Source: Dipteris shenzhenensis (Eukaryota > Polypodiophyta > Polypodiopsida > Gleicheniales). From it: a stretch of DNA of 64,000 nucleotides. The position numbers and the translations under genes are program-made. How positions within the stretch are numbered: position 1 is the stretch's first letter; the number at the start of each line of letters is the position of its first letter. The DNA is taken from assembly GCA_047967505.1 (NCBI GenBank), contig CM106538.1; one strand, 5' to 3'. The notes under the pieces are model-generated. The model saw only the letters and a program-made list of their open reading frames with translations, was not told where the DNA came from and made no database searches. Positions 45,912-57,761 of this stretch are shown one piece after another.

Positions 45912-45960
45912 TGGTTTTCTTTAATACTTAATAGAAGTCTCTTTTTGCAACAAAAAAAAA

Positions 45961-48900
45961 GACAATTATTTATAATCGATTAGACAATTTTCTTCAAAAA
46001 AAACTAAACATATATGTTCTTGGAGCATTACGAACATTTGACAAACAAACACTCTCAGAGCATTGGCAGCATGTTTCTTCTCAAAGTTCTCGGGTTGATG
46101 CTGGTTCAGAAGTTACCTTTCAAAATTGAATTTTGCTTCCTTGAACATGTTCTAGGAAATCCAATAAATAGATATGATGATGAGCTGTCTAAAAACAAAT
46201 AGCCCCATTGCTTCACTATTAATATTATAAGGCGAGTTGCAGCTTCTACATAAGTCAAGTGCCTGTAATAAATTGTGAAACAGGATTGGAACTTCAATAT
46301 TGATAAGAACAATTCATAGGTTTTCAGATCATTCAACAATGCTCAACCAGGTGAAACTTTACCTGTGGACCACAAAAAGAGAATATTTCGGTTTCACCAA
46401 CAAAGGTCCAAACAAAGAACCCAATTTCAAAACCTGTGCAAGATTGTTGCCAAAATCGGATTGTTTAGACAACAATAAAGCCATGTCCCTAAGAACTCTA
46501 TAATTGCTCTTTGGTAAACTGTGGATCAGCAGCCGCATAACATATAGCTGTGAGTCTTGATTCCTATTTTCTGCACGAAGGGAAATATGATGTCAAGAAG
46601 TGTCCAATATACAACCACTACCACAATAAATAAAGTATTTTGAAGGAAGCACCACAAACAAGAGAAATAGACACAAGGCTAGAGAGACACATCCATACCT
46701 AAGCCAGCATTGACCAAAAGTAGCAAAAGGGAGTAGCCAGGCTCATCCAATGGGGGGGGCAAACCCTCATCAAGTACTTGGAAGCCAACATTGCCTTACC
46801 TTGTAAGGCATTAAAGAGCTCTGCAAAACCCTAGTGCTTCATCTGAAGCCGTTTATGCCCAATATAGTTCAACGTACTCAGCAAGCTTTGTCAATGATCA
46901 AAAAATCCTTGATAGCATCCTTCAAATTTTGGGATGTGACTTCTTATTTTCAAGATACACAGAGAGACGTTGATAGGTCAATAAATGTAGTAAGCTCTTG
47001 TGCACTGTACATAATAAGGGGTAGGCACATAGATATGCACTTTTATGTTTTGGTCTGGGTTATGGGATACCAGAGACTACTTTTGGAGCTATGATGAATG
47101 GCTGTATATATTTCAAGATAAATTTAAAAATGTTTTTTTGCAGGGGTACATGGAAAATGATGAGAAGCAGTGTGGGTACACCCATATCCAAGCATTTGTG
47201 GTATCCAATGTGACGAAGTTTTTGTGTGTAATTGGATGATTTTTTTTCATTTATTCACACTGCATTTTGGGTTTTCTTTGTCATGGGTGATATCAAAAAT
47301 TGAGGATGGATACGAGTCTTACTATGTGTCAGCATTGGGTCAAAAATTATGGTTGGTTGTGATTTTTCTTGGGTTTGAAGGAATGTGCATTGAATGCGTG
47401 TGGGGCATTAATTGCTTGGTGTATGTTTTTTGGGAAGGGGAAAAGAGATTGGTTTAATGCATGAGATGAGGTGGCCAGAAAATGTAGGAGTTCTGCATGG
47501 ATGTGCAAGTTGGCTACGTGATAAGGTGAAATGCTCAAAGGAAGAGGGGAGCTGCCATGTTACGTGGTGGAAGATTTCTAGAGTTTCCAAAAGGGTGATG
47601 GATCCGTGGCTGTCTCAAGGAGGGGGTTGGCATGCAAATGGAGGGGAGAGCCTAACATCGTAGGAGAGAAGAAGTGCGAAGGGAGAAGAAAGAAGAGTCG
47701 TAGCAAAGAAACGTAGTTCAGCGTGACGTCCTTTTCTTCTTCAACGATGGAGTTCTAAGGGAATTGGACTCATCGTGAGGGTAGTGAAGGCTGGTTGTTG
47801 ATTGTGATTCGTTCTAAGGGAACTGAACGACTTCTTTGCGATGCGTTCTTGTTGTTGTGATCATTTGCTGATTTGATCGTGGGACATTTCCTGAGAAGAA
47901 GGCTTGAGTGACATGCTAGTTCACAACAATGGTTTCACGATCGAAGGAAAAATGTTCGTGCTGTTGAATTGAAAGGTGCTCCTACGTCATTCTCTGATTG
48001 ACTCTGATTTCCTAATAGTAAGAGAGAAGAACGCTTTGCTGTTGGTGTCTTTCGTTCGTTGGTGTGGCGTGAGAACGATCAATATGCCAATTGATTGATC
48101 AAATTGCGTTGAGACAAGAGTTTGCCAGGTTTTTGGCTGATTTACTAGATTTGAGAGTTCATTTGAGATTCTCCTTGGCTGGAAGCTTGATCGCTGACTT
48201 ATGTTCGTCATTAAAAGAGTTTTTGCTGGCTCCATGTGCAATTTGGTCTAAGACAAGAAGACATCTGTGAAGCAATACGTGGTTGGTTCCTAATGCAGAT
48301 ACAGACAGACTTTTCCCAATGAGCTGTGGGTTCATTTCCTATATTTTTCTGTTTCTTGTGCTGTCAGAAGTGCTCGTGGGTGTTACGTTATCCTGAGATT
48401 GCTATCTATTTTGTAATTGGTGATTCGTGGGTCTTCTGCTTTGTGTCTGGGAATGATTGCAATGAGCTTGTGTATGACACGATTCCTATATTTAGATCCA
48501 TGCTTTAGATGGTGTGTTAGGCTACTATCTCTTGGAGCCAGTACACACTGAAGTTCTGATTCCATGATTGCCCCGGCCCCAATATCTTCCAGTCTGAAGA
48601 TTATCTATTGTTTTTTTAGCCATGTTCCTCTTTTGTTTTATCAACGTCATTTCAAGAAGTCCTCCAGCACAAGTTGGCATTTAGACAGTCATGTTATGTC
48701 TTTGCTCCAAACACCACGGAGTCAGCAATATCTCTAGCTTAAAATTATGCTCATGCATTTGACTGCTGGTATGTGGGGCATAGAGTGAAATTTTTGATAT
48801 CTCTATAGAGTCCCCTTTTTCCTTTGCAAGAGAAACTTTTACATCATGACTTGAAACAACATTAGTCTATCTTTTCTGACTAGAAGGAATGAGGAGCTAC

Positions 48901-49265
48901 TTCAGATTTCACACATGACATGGGATTGTACATTAGCCAAGAGGAATACTATGCTTCATACACCAAACTAGGACAACCTAATTTGGGCATTGATGTTGAT
49001 GTCAATTGAGTTCCTAAAGGCTCTTCAGTGTTAGAAATCAGAGTTTACAATACTTGCTTTATTTCACAATTTGGAAGACAAAACTGCACTTAACAACCTA
49101 GACAGGAAATTCGACATGAAGACACCCGATTTAGTGAAAGACAAATTCCAAGAAATCCAATCATCCCTACTAGGCTTGTCGTGGCAGTACAAAACTCTTC
49201 TCAACAATGAAATAACTAATCACTAAAGACTCTAAATGGTGCTGCTCACAAGCTGAATAAAAGGG
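45961..49265. other. 3.3-kb unassigned interval
   Basis: AT-rich, low coding potential, no LINE, LTR or host-gene domain recognised. Short open frames (for example 47170-47457 and 47412-47663) are unsupported. Confidence 0.4.
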
Positions 49266-49611
49266 TCACCACACAGGCTCATAACAATTGATAAAAGCTG
49301 CACACAGCAGACAAAAGTTGATGGACATGAGCTCTACAAGCTCCACACACACACCTTGCAGTAAAGGTGACACAGAGTCACTAAAGACCAACACATGGTA
49401 AATCCCAACACTAGCAGCTCTTGTACGCCATCCTTCCACCTTTTGTAAACTCTTTCCTAGACATACAGTTTGGTCTATGGCTTTGGGTGCCAGAGGAGAA
49501 ACCTGCATTTCAGTTTCAGATTCTTGTCTTCCTCTGGTGGTTGGACATAGTATCATCTCACAATCTAGGTTATCGTGGATTCTATTGTTGATTGGAGGGT
49601 ATAAGGTTGGT
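49266..49611. other. unassigned flank with EN-like 47-bp word
   Basis: 49568-49614 carries the plus-oriented word GGATTCTATTGTTGATTGG and on, matching in inverted orientation 52670-52716. The rest is unrecognised. Confidence 0.4.
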
Positions 49612-49831
49612 CCTGCTCTGTCCTCTGAGTAAGGATCTGCATCTGTCAATCCTGCCCTGGGAGAGCTTATGCTCCTGGATAAGCACAATGTCTGGAGGGG
49701 ACCCTGAGGAAATAAACCGAAGGGAGTCCCTAAGCAACTGCAATCTAAGAGCACCCAATCTACGACCATCTGCATCTGAGGTAAATCTGCGGCCGTTCAG
49801 TCCTCTCACATTCCATGAAATGATGGACAAC

Positions 49832-52095
49832 CTAGACATCAGATGGAAGTGAGGGGGTGCCAGTGGCACCGACACAAATCTCTATCTGACGGCGCAATCC
49901 AAAGTCGCGGTCTCTCTGATCAAACTCTCTGATCAAACTCCAAATCTGCCCCAACTCATGTGAAATGGCTCCATCCAAGGGAATAGTACTCTGGCGCAAA
50001 CTGAGGAGCTGAAAGTCAAACCAACCAGCACTCCTGGGCAAATCAAAGTCTCCTTTAACCTCAAAGAACAGAAATAGAGAGGCCCTGCCACCGAAGCCAC
50101 GTCGGAGAGTCCTAGGGCATGAATGAATCTGCGAGCCGACAATACAGTGAACCGGTGAGATTTGAGTCATGCTCATGAGCTGTCTAGCAATCTCGCTGTC
50201 AAGTAACTCAGTTGACCAGCTTTCACTCCCCCGAGATCAAAGCTGCCTGCGGAGAAACGAAGAATGTGCCCCTCTCTCTCGAGAGTAACAGATCCCAAGT
50301 ACTCTACCTCCTCTGACCATCAGCAAAACACCGGGAGAAGTTCCAATCGGGTGAGGGAGTCTATGGTAACCCCTCGAGCCAAAAAGGGCCAAAACTAAAC
50401 GGGCAGATCTCTGTCAACCATCCTGGGGTCAGGTCTAGGAGCCAAAAGAGCTGAAAAGGGCTGAGCCTTCCTAACTCTGCTCCTGGAATAGGTGAGAGGA
50501 AGAGAAAGAATATGCGACGAGGTGCCTGTCAGCGTGGGTGACTGATAATCTCGCTCGATCTCATCTGCTAGGATCTCCCAATCCTCACGCCTGTCTAGGT
50601 ATATTGAGCAAAATCTCTGACCGCACCCGCAAAAGATCTGGATAAACCAAGAGTGAAAAGCTGCGAGGACGAGGCTGTACTAGGAGGGGTGTCTAAAAGG
50701 ACGCTCCGCATAGCAACAAAGGAAGGTACTGTGCGACGGGGAAGAGAAAGAGTTCTCGAGGGAACCTCGTACAAGTGCATGAGATCCTGAAACGGGCTCT
50801 GACTCTGACATGTGTCGTAAAATACCACTCTCTCAATCGACTGCTAGGAAGAGGCATCCATCACAGTAACTGCAGCCCTGAGCAGTCTCCTGCTGGATAA
50901 CTGTCTCAAGAACAAATATCTGAACCTTTGGGGTAGTAGTGTCAAGAGTCATCAAATCCTGAGCTATAGTTTCCTGCACAATGTCGTGACCTGCCTGCGG
51001 ATGGTTCGCATCTCCCCTTTCGGCGGTCGTCTCCTGCACATGTGTCTCAACTCCCTGAGCTACCGTCTCCTGCACAGTGTCATGACCTGCCTGCGGATGG
51101 TCCTCTGCATCTCCCCTTTCCAGGGTCTCTTGCACATGTGTCTCAACTCTCTGCCATCTCTAAGCTCGTACTTGGGGCTGCTCGTGCTGCTGGCTCTCCC
51201 TCTGTCTCCGTCTCCTCCGAGCTCTCTGTGCAAGCTGTACCACTAGAGGCACCTCAAAGTCCTTTGAGTCCACTGGAGACTCTCTCGGACGAGTCTCCTC
51301 TCGCTCTGCAGAATGAGTCAAAGCAGGCTCAGGGACCCCTAAAGGCTGAACTGTAGGCTCTGGGTCACCCGTAGGATGAGATGGATCCTGAGTCCCTGAA
51401 CGAGGCCGACGACTGGGGCAATCCCTAATAAAGTAACCTCTCTTCCGACAGAAAAGACACTGATCAGGATGACCCTCGTACAAAACCCTCTGCTGAATCT
51501 GGACCCCATCTCCCATGGAGTACGAAATCAAAGTGGGCAAAGGTCGAGGAGGGGGGAACTCTGAAGTGAGCCTGACCCTCGTAACACCTGTACCAGCAAG
51601 TGACTGAGCATAGGAAAGTCTAGCACCTGATGGGATGACTGTACCTGCCACACTAGCCATATGCTCCACAGCTCTACGACAAGAGCTGACCTCATCAGGA
51701 AGTCTAGGGAAAAGCATCCAAAAAGAGACCTGTCGCGGTCCTGGGGAAGTAGCACTGAAGTGCTTCCGCCAAGGCCACAAATGGATGACTCTGCTCTGAA
51801 ACTGAATCGGAGAGCTCATAAGTACTCTTTGAGCTTGCTCTACAGATTGAAGGCCAAAAGAAAAGTACCCTCTACCAAGCAATCGGAAAACCGTAACTGA
51901 GACACCCAATGAGGCCATATTGGTGTACACCCAATCACGTAACTGTTGGCCTCTACCGGGTAGAAAGCCAATGATGTGTGTCAAACGAAAACCCTCCTCT
52001 GCTGCCTCAATCATCTGCACAATGTCGGGAGGAAAAGAAACTGTGACTTCAATCTCCTCAGGTTCGGCGACGGGAGTGGCATTAGTGCCCTCCAT
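49832..52095 (-). pseudogene. LINE H ORF1, zinc-knuckle protein
   Basis: ATG at 52095 (MEGTNATPVAEPEEIEVTVS). It is open for about 310 codons: GFRLTHIIGFLPGRGQQLRD, FRLLGRGYFSFGLQSVEQAQ, an RRM-like centre, ISYSMGDGVQIQQRVLY and the knuckle CLFCRKRGYFIRDC, then a basic tail (RARRRRRQRESQQ). Frameshifted further on. A 96-bp tandem repeat (50971-51162) encodes QETxxQGVETHVQET-like units. The C-terminus ends SLPSDV at 49832. It is the best view here of beta ORF1 with a knuckle. Confidence 0.8.
50971..51162 (-). repeat. two-copy 96-bp minisatellite in LINE H ORF1
   Basis: Units at about 50971 and 51067, ~90% alike, period 96 (32 codons), in the hydrophilic tail of ORF1. Confidence 0.75.
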
Positions 52096-52167
52096 TGTCT
52101 GAGCTTGCGTTGTCCTGAGGGGAGGAGCTACCTCTGCTGAAAATACCCACCAAGAACTCGCAACCAA

Positions 52168-52610
52168 CCACTAGTCAATCCCCAAGAACTTGGTTGAATG
52201 CCCCAAACTTCAACCTGCGTGGGATAGCAAAATGAGGATCAAACCCAAGCCTGAAAACAGGCCGTTCAATGCTGAAGCAAAAACTCCACCAATGCCCTGG
52301 AAACACGAGCAGCAACAGCCCCGGAGAGGGCCCTGAAGCAGCCCAGCCTGAAGCGCAAAAGGAGGGGCGGACAGCAGCTGCAGGAACGGCTTGAATGGCG
52401 GCGATGGGTTGGTGGCCTGAAAGGCGGCCTGGATGGCGGCCTGAAGGAGGGGCGACCTGAAGGGCAAGGGGGGCGACCTACAAGGGGGGTGCGGCCAAGA
52501 GAGCAGGGCACGGCCAGACGGGCTAGGTGATGGTGACGGGGTAGTGGCGGGCAGCTGCAGACGGGAGCTCCTTCCGTTTCGAGAATCCCGCTTTTCCAAA
52601 CCTCCAAGAG
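52168..52610 (-). promoter_or_regulatory. LINE H 5' leader, G/C-rich
   Basis: Less skewed than the D leader but GC-rich and placed identically upstream of ORF1. Contains short GGCGGCCTGAA-type repeats (52400-52460). Confidence 0.55.
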
Positions 52611-52714
52611 AGAAGTTCCTTCCTAAATAGGACACGATCCCCTCTATTGTTAGGGGCATATAGGTTGATAGGACCAACCTTATACCCTCCAATCAACAAT
52701 AGAATCCACAGTAA
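52611..52714 (-). pseudogene. beta EN fragment, inverted relative to adjoining RT
   Basis: Minus strand: LLLIGGYKVGPINLYAPNNR, GDRVLFRKELLS. It is directly followed at 52715 by plus-strand RT of the same family, a head-to-head junction like that at 33525/33526. Confidence 0.65.
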
Positions 52715-53630
52715 CCACAATACAGGATCTTTGGGCGAGACATTATGCACAGGTTTGATTTGTCTCATCCCAAAAGGGGGAGACAAGACAGTCCTACGCA
52801 ATTGGAGACCCATTACACTTCTAGGGACAGCCTACAAGATCCTAGCGAAGACCTTGGCTCTTCGCTTAAAGCCTTTGCTGCCAGATATCATCAGAGCTAC
52901 TCAGACAGGATTTGTCCAAGATCGGAGTATCTTGGATAACATCTTCACCTTTTGGGAGGCCACTCACTGGGCGCAGGAGAGTCAGCAGGAGATTGCAGTT
53001 CTTCTTCTTGATTTTGAGAAGCCTTATGACAGGGTGGACTAGGGTTTCTTGGAGGGCACTATGAGGAGGCTAGGCTTCAGTGATAGATGGATTTCATGGG
53101 TCTCCTCACTCTACTCTCACTCTTCTAGCAAGATGGTGGTCTGTGGAGGCAGAGGACCGGCTTTTCAGCTATCCAAATCAGTACGACAGGGATGCCCGGA
53201 CAGGGATGCCCGCTTGCACCTTACCTTTTCCTTTTCGTAGCAGAGGCTATGGGATACTTTATGCAGGCTACCAATCATGGCACTTTGGGCCTTCATCTGC
53301 CTATCCGGCAGGAGCAGGAGCTTCTGGACACTAAGTTTGCTCATGACACTGCACTGACACTCAGAGGAGATGCATATAGTCTTGCTACTGCTGCGGACTC
53401 AATTGACAAGTTCTGCCTAGCCTCAGGGGGACTTGTCAATTGGAACAAATCAAAAGGCATCTGGACTGGAGCTCAGCAGGATACCCCAGCATGGGGAGGA
53501 GACAGAGGCTTTGTGTGGATACCCAGAGGCACCTCCACAAGATATCTAGGCTTCCAAGTTGGCATTGAGGCTCTCCCAAATGTATTCATCTCCATATCCA
53601 TTGCCTCTGGTGTACAATCCGGTTGAGAGT
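52715..53630 (+). pseudogene. beta LINE reverse transcriptase
   Basis: [74 protein letters not shown] then TAG, FQLSKSVRQGCP, then a 14-bp duplication (near 53185-53212) causing a frameshift, [17 protein letters not shown] and KFAHDTALTLRG (FAHD in place of YADD). It ends after YLGFQVGIEALP. Dead: stop, frameshift and changed catalytic box. Confidence 0.8.
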
Positions 53631-53859
53631 TGTGGTGCCATGAGCACATATTAGAGGCTAAGGTATGGTATAGGAAAGAATTAAAGTAGCCACCCTAGGA
53701 TGTGGACTACATGATGTGGAGATGTGGATCAAGGATATCCACAAGGAGAAATGTGGGATGAGAGGATCCCACATGTGTTGACTATTCTAAAGGCTCTCTC
53801 TATATAAGAAGCCTATCTTTGTATTGTTCAAGTACACATTGCAATAGATTGAGTGTTTG
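53631..53859 (+). mobile_element. old Copia-type 5' LTR, left part
   Basis: Contains CTCTATATAAG (TATA box) near 53797-53807 and the start of a transcribed region. It continues after the Gypsy insertion at 59150-59209, ending CTTTGTCA, followed by primer site TGGTATTAGAGC (59210-59221). The exact left end is unclear. Confidence 0.6.
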
Positions 53860-54325
53860 TGATACAAACTCTATCTCTACCGAAAGAAACTCTATTCCCT
53901 TGTTGACACAGATCATGGGCGATGGCAACTGCATTTTCCTCCTAGCCTACTCTCGTAGATCACATGTGTTCTAATTAATTCGTTCTTTTCTTTTCCTCAT
54001 GCATATCCACGAGACCCTCATTTCCCTAGATAGTTCCCCTTGCCAAATGTCATCATTTTAGCCTTTCCACTTGGTGCACCATTTACCCCTCTCTTGGGCA
54101 CATTTAAAACCACTTGCCCCTTGGCATTATTGCACATTTAGGTGCACCTAGGCCGTAGCACTCAGAACTACCTAGTCAATGCCATTTCACCCTCACCTAG
54201 GACCTTGGCAGTTACTTCTCTTGACCGTTTCAGTTACGCACATTAACTATTACAAAAGTTGGTCATCTAAGAGAAAATGCCCACCGATCTTTCCGAGGTC
54301 ATGCTATCTCGGCTAGAGCATAACA
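53860..54325 (-). repeat. 3' LTR of Gypsy element
   Basis: 466 bp, about 98% identical to 58683-59149. Confidence 0.95.
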
Positions 54326-54337
54326 TTCCTTCCCTCT

Positions 54338-55701
54338 TCAAGCATCAGCGTCCTCGATGATGAAATCTGGGAACACTCTCCGTAACTGGTATACGGATTC
54401 CCAAGTAGCTTCCGATAGAGGCTGACCATGCCATGCAACCAACACCGTGGGTATCTTCCGATTTCGTATTTGCATTGTTCCTCGGTCCAGGATTCTTGTT
54501 GCCTTGCGCCTTGCAATATCCTCTATCTCTTGAAAAAAAACCACACCTTCGATTAGTGAGTCACCTGTATGCAAAAATTTCTTTAAACGCGAAACATGAA
54601 AAACCGGGTGCACCTTACACCCCTGTGGCAATTCTAATTTATAGGCTACACTGCCTATTCTCTTTAGAATTAACCACGGCCCACAGTATCGAGGTGATAA
54701 CTTAGCACACTCTCCTGAAGTCAACGACTTTGAGTGCGAAGGAACTCTAAGAAAAACTTTTTCTCCTTCCTTAAATACTCTTATAGACCGGTTTTCATCC
54801 GCATATACCTTGGCTCTATCCATAGCCTGGCGGATATTAGCTCTCGCAAATGCTAGCATCTCCCGCATCTGAACTACAAAGTTCGCGGCACTAGGCACTT
54901 TCTGAGGTACTCCAACCATAGTTGGATTGGCCGGTCTATAACCATAGTTAGCCTCAATGACACATATGCCCTCAGCATATCCTTTAAAGTTTGGTTGACT
55001 CTCTCCGTCTGACCATCCGTCTCGGGATGATCCCCACTACTCATTCCTAACTCAGTCCTTAGTGTCTCAAATACCGCCGTCCAAAAATGACCGGTAAATC
55101 TGACATCTCGGTCTGACACTATGGATCTAGGCAATCCATGCAGACGAAATATATGTCTAATGAACAAATCCGCCACTTGCGGGGCACTAACACACTCTCT
55201 AATCGTAATGAAGTGAGCCATCTTGGTTAGACGATCAACCACCACAAGGATAGAATCATACCCTCCTTGTGTCGTAGGCAGCCCTACAATAAAGTCCATG
55301 GAAATGCTCTCCCACTTACTTAGTGGTATTTCCAAGGGCTGTAAAAGTCCGGGTGGCTTCACCCGCTCGACCTTACTTACCTGACATGAGAAACACCGTG
55401 TCACATATTCATGAATATGCTTTTTCATCTTTGGCCAAAAGAAATCTCATTTCACGAGATTATATGTCTTCTCGACTCCTGGATGTCCCGCACACGGGCT
55501 ATCATGGCACTGTCGAATGACTCTCTGCCTGAGATCATTCTGACCAGGTACTACAACGTTGTCATTTCTAACTAGCATACCATCCCTTATGGTATATCTT
55601 GCATAAGTTTGGCCTTTTCTGGATGCCAGGTCATCCTTTTCATTTTCCCTGGGTTTTAACACATGAGCTTTAGGCCACAAGCTCTGGACAAACTCGTCCA
55701 C
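54338..55701 (-). pseudogene. Gypsy integrase with chromodomain-like C-terminus
   Basis: Zinc-binding HHCC: RQCHDSPCAGHPGVEKTYN then TRCFSCQVSKVERVKP. Catalytic core: WESISMDFIVGLPTTQGGYD (first Asp), SIVSDRDVRFTGHFW (second Asp) and GDHPETDGQTERVNQTL with the Glu region. After a frameshift near 54960, CGPWLILKRIGSVAYKLELP and CKVHPVFHVSRLKKFL (GPY/F-type region), then RILDRGTMQIRNRK, VLVAWHGQPLSEATWESV, a chromodomain that in this group directs insertion to marked chromatin. A stop splits the zinc domain near 55449. Confidence 0.88.
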
Positions 55702-57761
55702 TTTTTTAATATCACTGGCGAAGCAAAAGGTAAGAAACTTGGTTGAATCTGCCCCAACTTGAGGTATTCTTCCAGTTGTCTACGCACCTCTGCCTCTTCG
55801 GTAAAACTCATTCTATAGGGAGATCTATTTACAGGTTCTGCCCCCGGGATCAGTTCAATCTTATGCTGAACTTTCCGCTCTGGAGGTAAAACAATCAGAG
55901 AACTCCTCTGTTATAAGATTGGCCAGCTTGGCCATCTCACCACTTTGCGTAACATCAGTGCTAGCCGAAGAGTCATCAACCGGCTCTACCGATGCTGTGC
56001 AAAGGAATAAAAACTCTACTTGAGCTTTTCTGATTTCCATCACGGAAACCAACGGTCCCTGAGGTATATCTTTTTCACCTCGCAAGACATAAAGCATATC
56101 ATTCATCTTGAATTGATATACGTGCTTTTTCCAATCAATGGCTGGATTCTTCCTAGAATGCCACGCCATACCCAGGGCTATATCTGCATGAGCAAGCTTG
56201 GTCATTTCAAAATCAAGCTTCTCAGCATAGTCCTGAATCCGAAGCTCCAACTGGGTAACCCTTTGGTCCCATACTTCAGTTGAACTTTCGTCTGCCATCC
56301 TGACTGTATACGCATAGTCAGATGGACTTGTCTTTAATTTCAGCCTCTTCACGAGCTTGGAGTTAATCACGTTGTGAGTTGACGCCGAGTCAAACAACAC
56401 AATGACATCATGATTGGCCACTTGCCCTTTCATTTTAATTAACTCCGTATCATTAAAAGCCGTATACCCCGTTGCTGCGGGCTTAGATAGGATGTTATCA
56501 GGTGCACTCGTCACTAACTTAGCAACAGATACACATAACAAACAAGGTACTAACCTCTGAGAAGGTCCCGCCAGTTGCATCTGCATATGTTCCGCATTGG
56601 GACTCTCCTGCATTTCCACGTCGCATTCAGATATTATCATATTAGCCGTGCGACGGTCTTTATTCAGTGGACAATCCTTCCACTGATGTCGGTGAAGGCA
56701 GCCGAAGCACAATCCTTCTTTTCTAGCTTTCTCTTTTTGTTCAGGGGTCAATGAGGACTTTGACCAAGCCCGGGCTGCCATTGGAGTTATTTTCCTTTTC
56801 ACCCCAACAGTGGTACTTGCTTTTACTGGTCCCTCAACCGGCTTCACCTGCTTGGTTTGGCCACTTGGCTGCGAGACACTTGTCTTTGAAATCCATTTCC
56901 TCTGAAATCCCCCTTTTTTCGGGTACTCATACTGAGTCCCTGCCTGCACAAATCCACCAGATCTGCCCCTGGCATCCTCATAGTTCAGGGCTACTGCAAT
57001 AGATTCATCTAATGTAGTCACATATTTAGCCTGAACTTCCATTTTGATTTTGTCGTTCAGTCCATAGATATAGTCTTTTAACTGAACCGACATAGGGAGA
57101 GGGTTTGTTATTTTCACGACACATTCCCTGAATTTGTCGGTGTACTCTGCCACCGACAGACTCCTCTGACGAAGATTTCTATAAGCATCCCAAGCTCAGG
57201 ACTCTTCATCAGGTGGGAGAAAGTGTTTCTTAAATTCAGCTTTAAACCCTTCCCAGGTGGTAGGAGCAACTTGATCCTTCTGTTGCTTTATCCACCATCT
57301 ATCCGCTGCCTCAATAAACAGGTGTGTGGCCTCACGGATTTTCTTTAGATCAGATCTAATTTCACAAATGGCGAAGGCTTCTTCCCACTTGTGTAACCAA
57401 ACCTCAATCACATCAGAGCTGCGCTCGGTCATCCGACCAGCGTACTTCTCCGGTCTATAATTAGCAATATTAGGCACTTTGACCCTTGCGCGCTCTAATG
57501 AATGTATACTGGGCTCTGGCTCTACTGGAGCTTTGCCCTTATCAATTCTAGACGGTCTAGCCAACAAGGCTTGTACCATCTCCCTGATCTCATTCTGACC
57601 AGCATTCACTTGAAGCTGTTGGTTCATAATCTGCTGTAAAGCACTTCTAATATCGAAATCCTACCGATCAAAGTAGGTGCTGTGTGATGTGACATCTGTT
57701 GTGTAGACTGTACTCTAGACTCACTAGGATTCACCCTAGAATTCTGTCCTTCTGCCTCCAT
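55702..57761 (-). pseudogene. Gypsy gag-protease and RT stub
   Basis: ATG at 57761 (MEAEGQNSRVNPSES). Gag: RPEKYAGRMTERSSDVIEVW, HKWEEAFAICEI, EGFKAEFKKHFLP, then TGA at about 57196 where Arg is expected, LRQRSLSVAEYTDKFRECVV, a knuckle CFGCLHRHQWKDC. Protease: VLFDSASTHNVINSKL (the usual D-S/T-G-A appears as D-S-A-S). Then HKIELIPGAEPVNRSPYRMS, the RT entry, ending FASPVI at about 55710. One frameshift near 57660. Confidence 0.85.

Larger units (their letters stand above)
43535..45960 (+). mobile_element. LINE G: beta LINE deleted for EN and RT
   Basis: Plus strand: C-rich leader (43535-44010), ORF1 (about 44040-45256), then directly the ORF2 C-terminus (45256-45911), 3' UTR and poly(A) at 45950-45959. 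The end (AATACTTAATAGAAGTCTC then A-run) matches the LINE A 3' end. The whole EN-RT part, about 3 kb, is missing between RKGDSLLSF and VGNARRIQLSS. It could be a non-autonomous derivative; both functional ends needed for trans-mobilisation remain. Confidence 0.78.
49612..52610 (-). mobile_element. LINE H: beta LINE, leader + ORF1 + start of ORF2
   Basis: Minus strand: C-rich leader 52610-52168, ORF1 52095 to 49832, ORF2 start ATG at 49839 with RLSIISWNVRGLNG and IVLIQEHKLSQGRID, then cut off at 49612. A 47-bp inverted repeat (49568-49614 / 52670-52716) brackets it. The ORF2 ATG overlaps the ORF1 stop (ATGTCTAG). Confidence 0.75.

Noticed and set aside
45961-49265. Possible second host gene in the LINE-free interval
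   Set aside because: No open frame over 95 codons with a recognisable domain and no consistent splice-linked exons.
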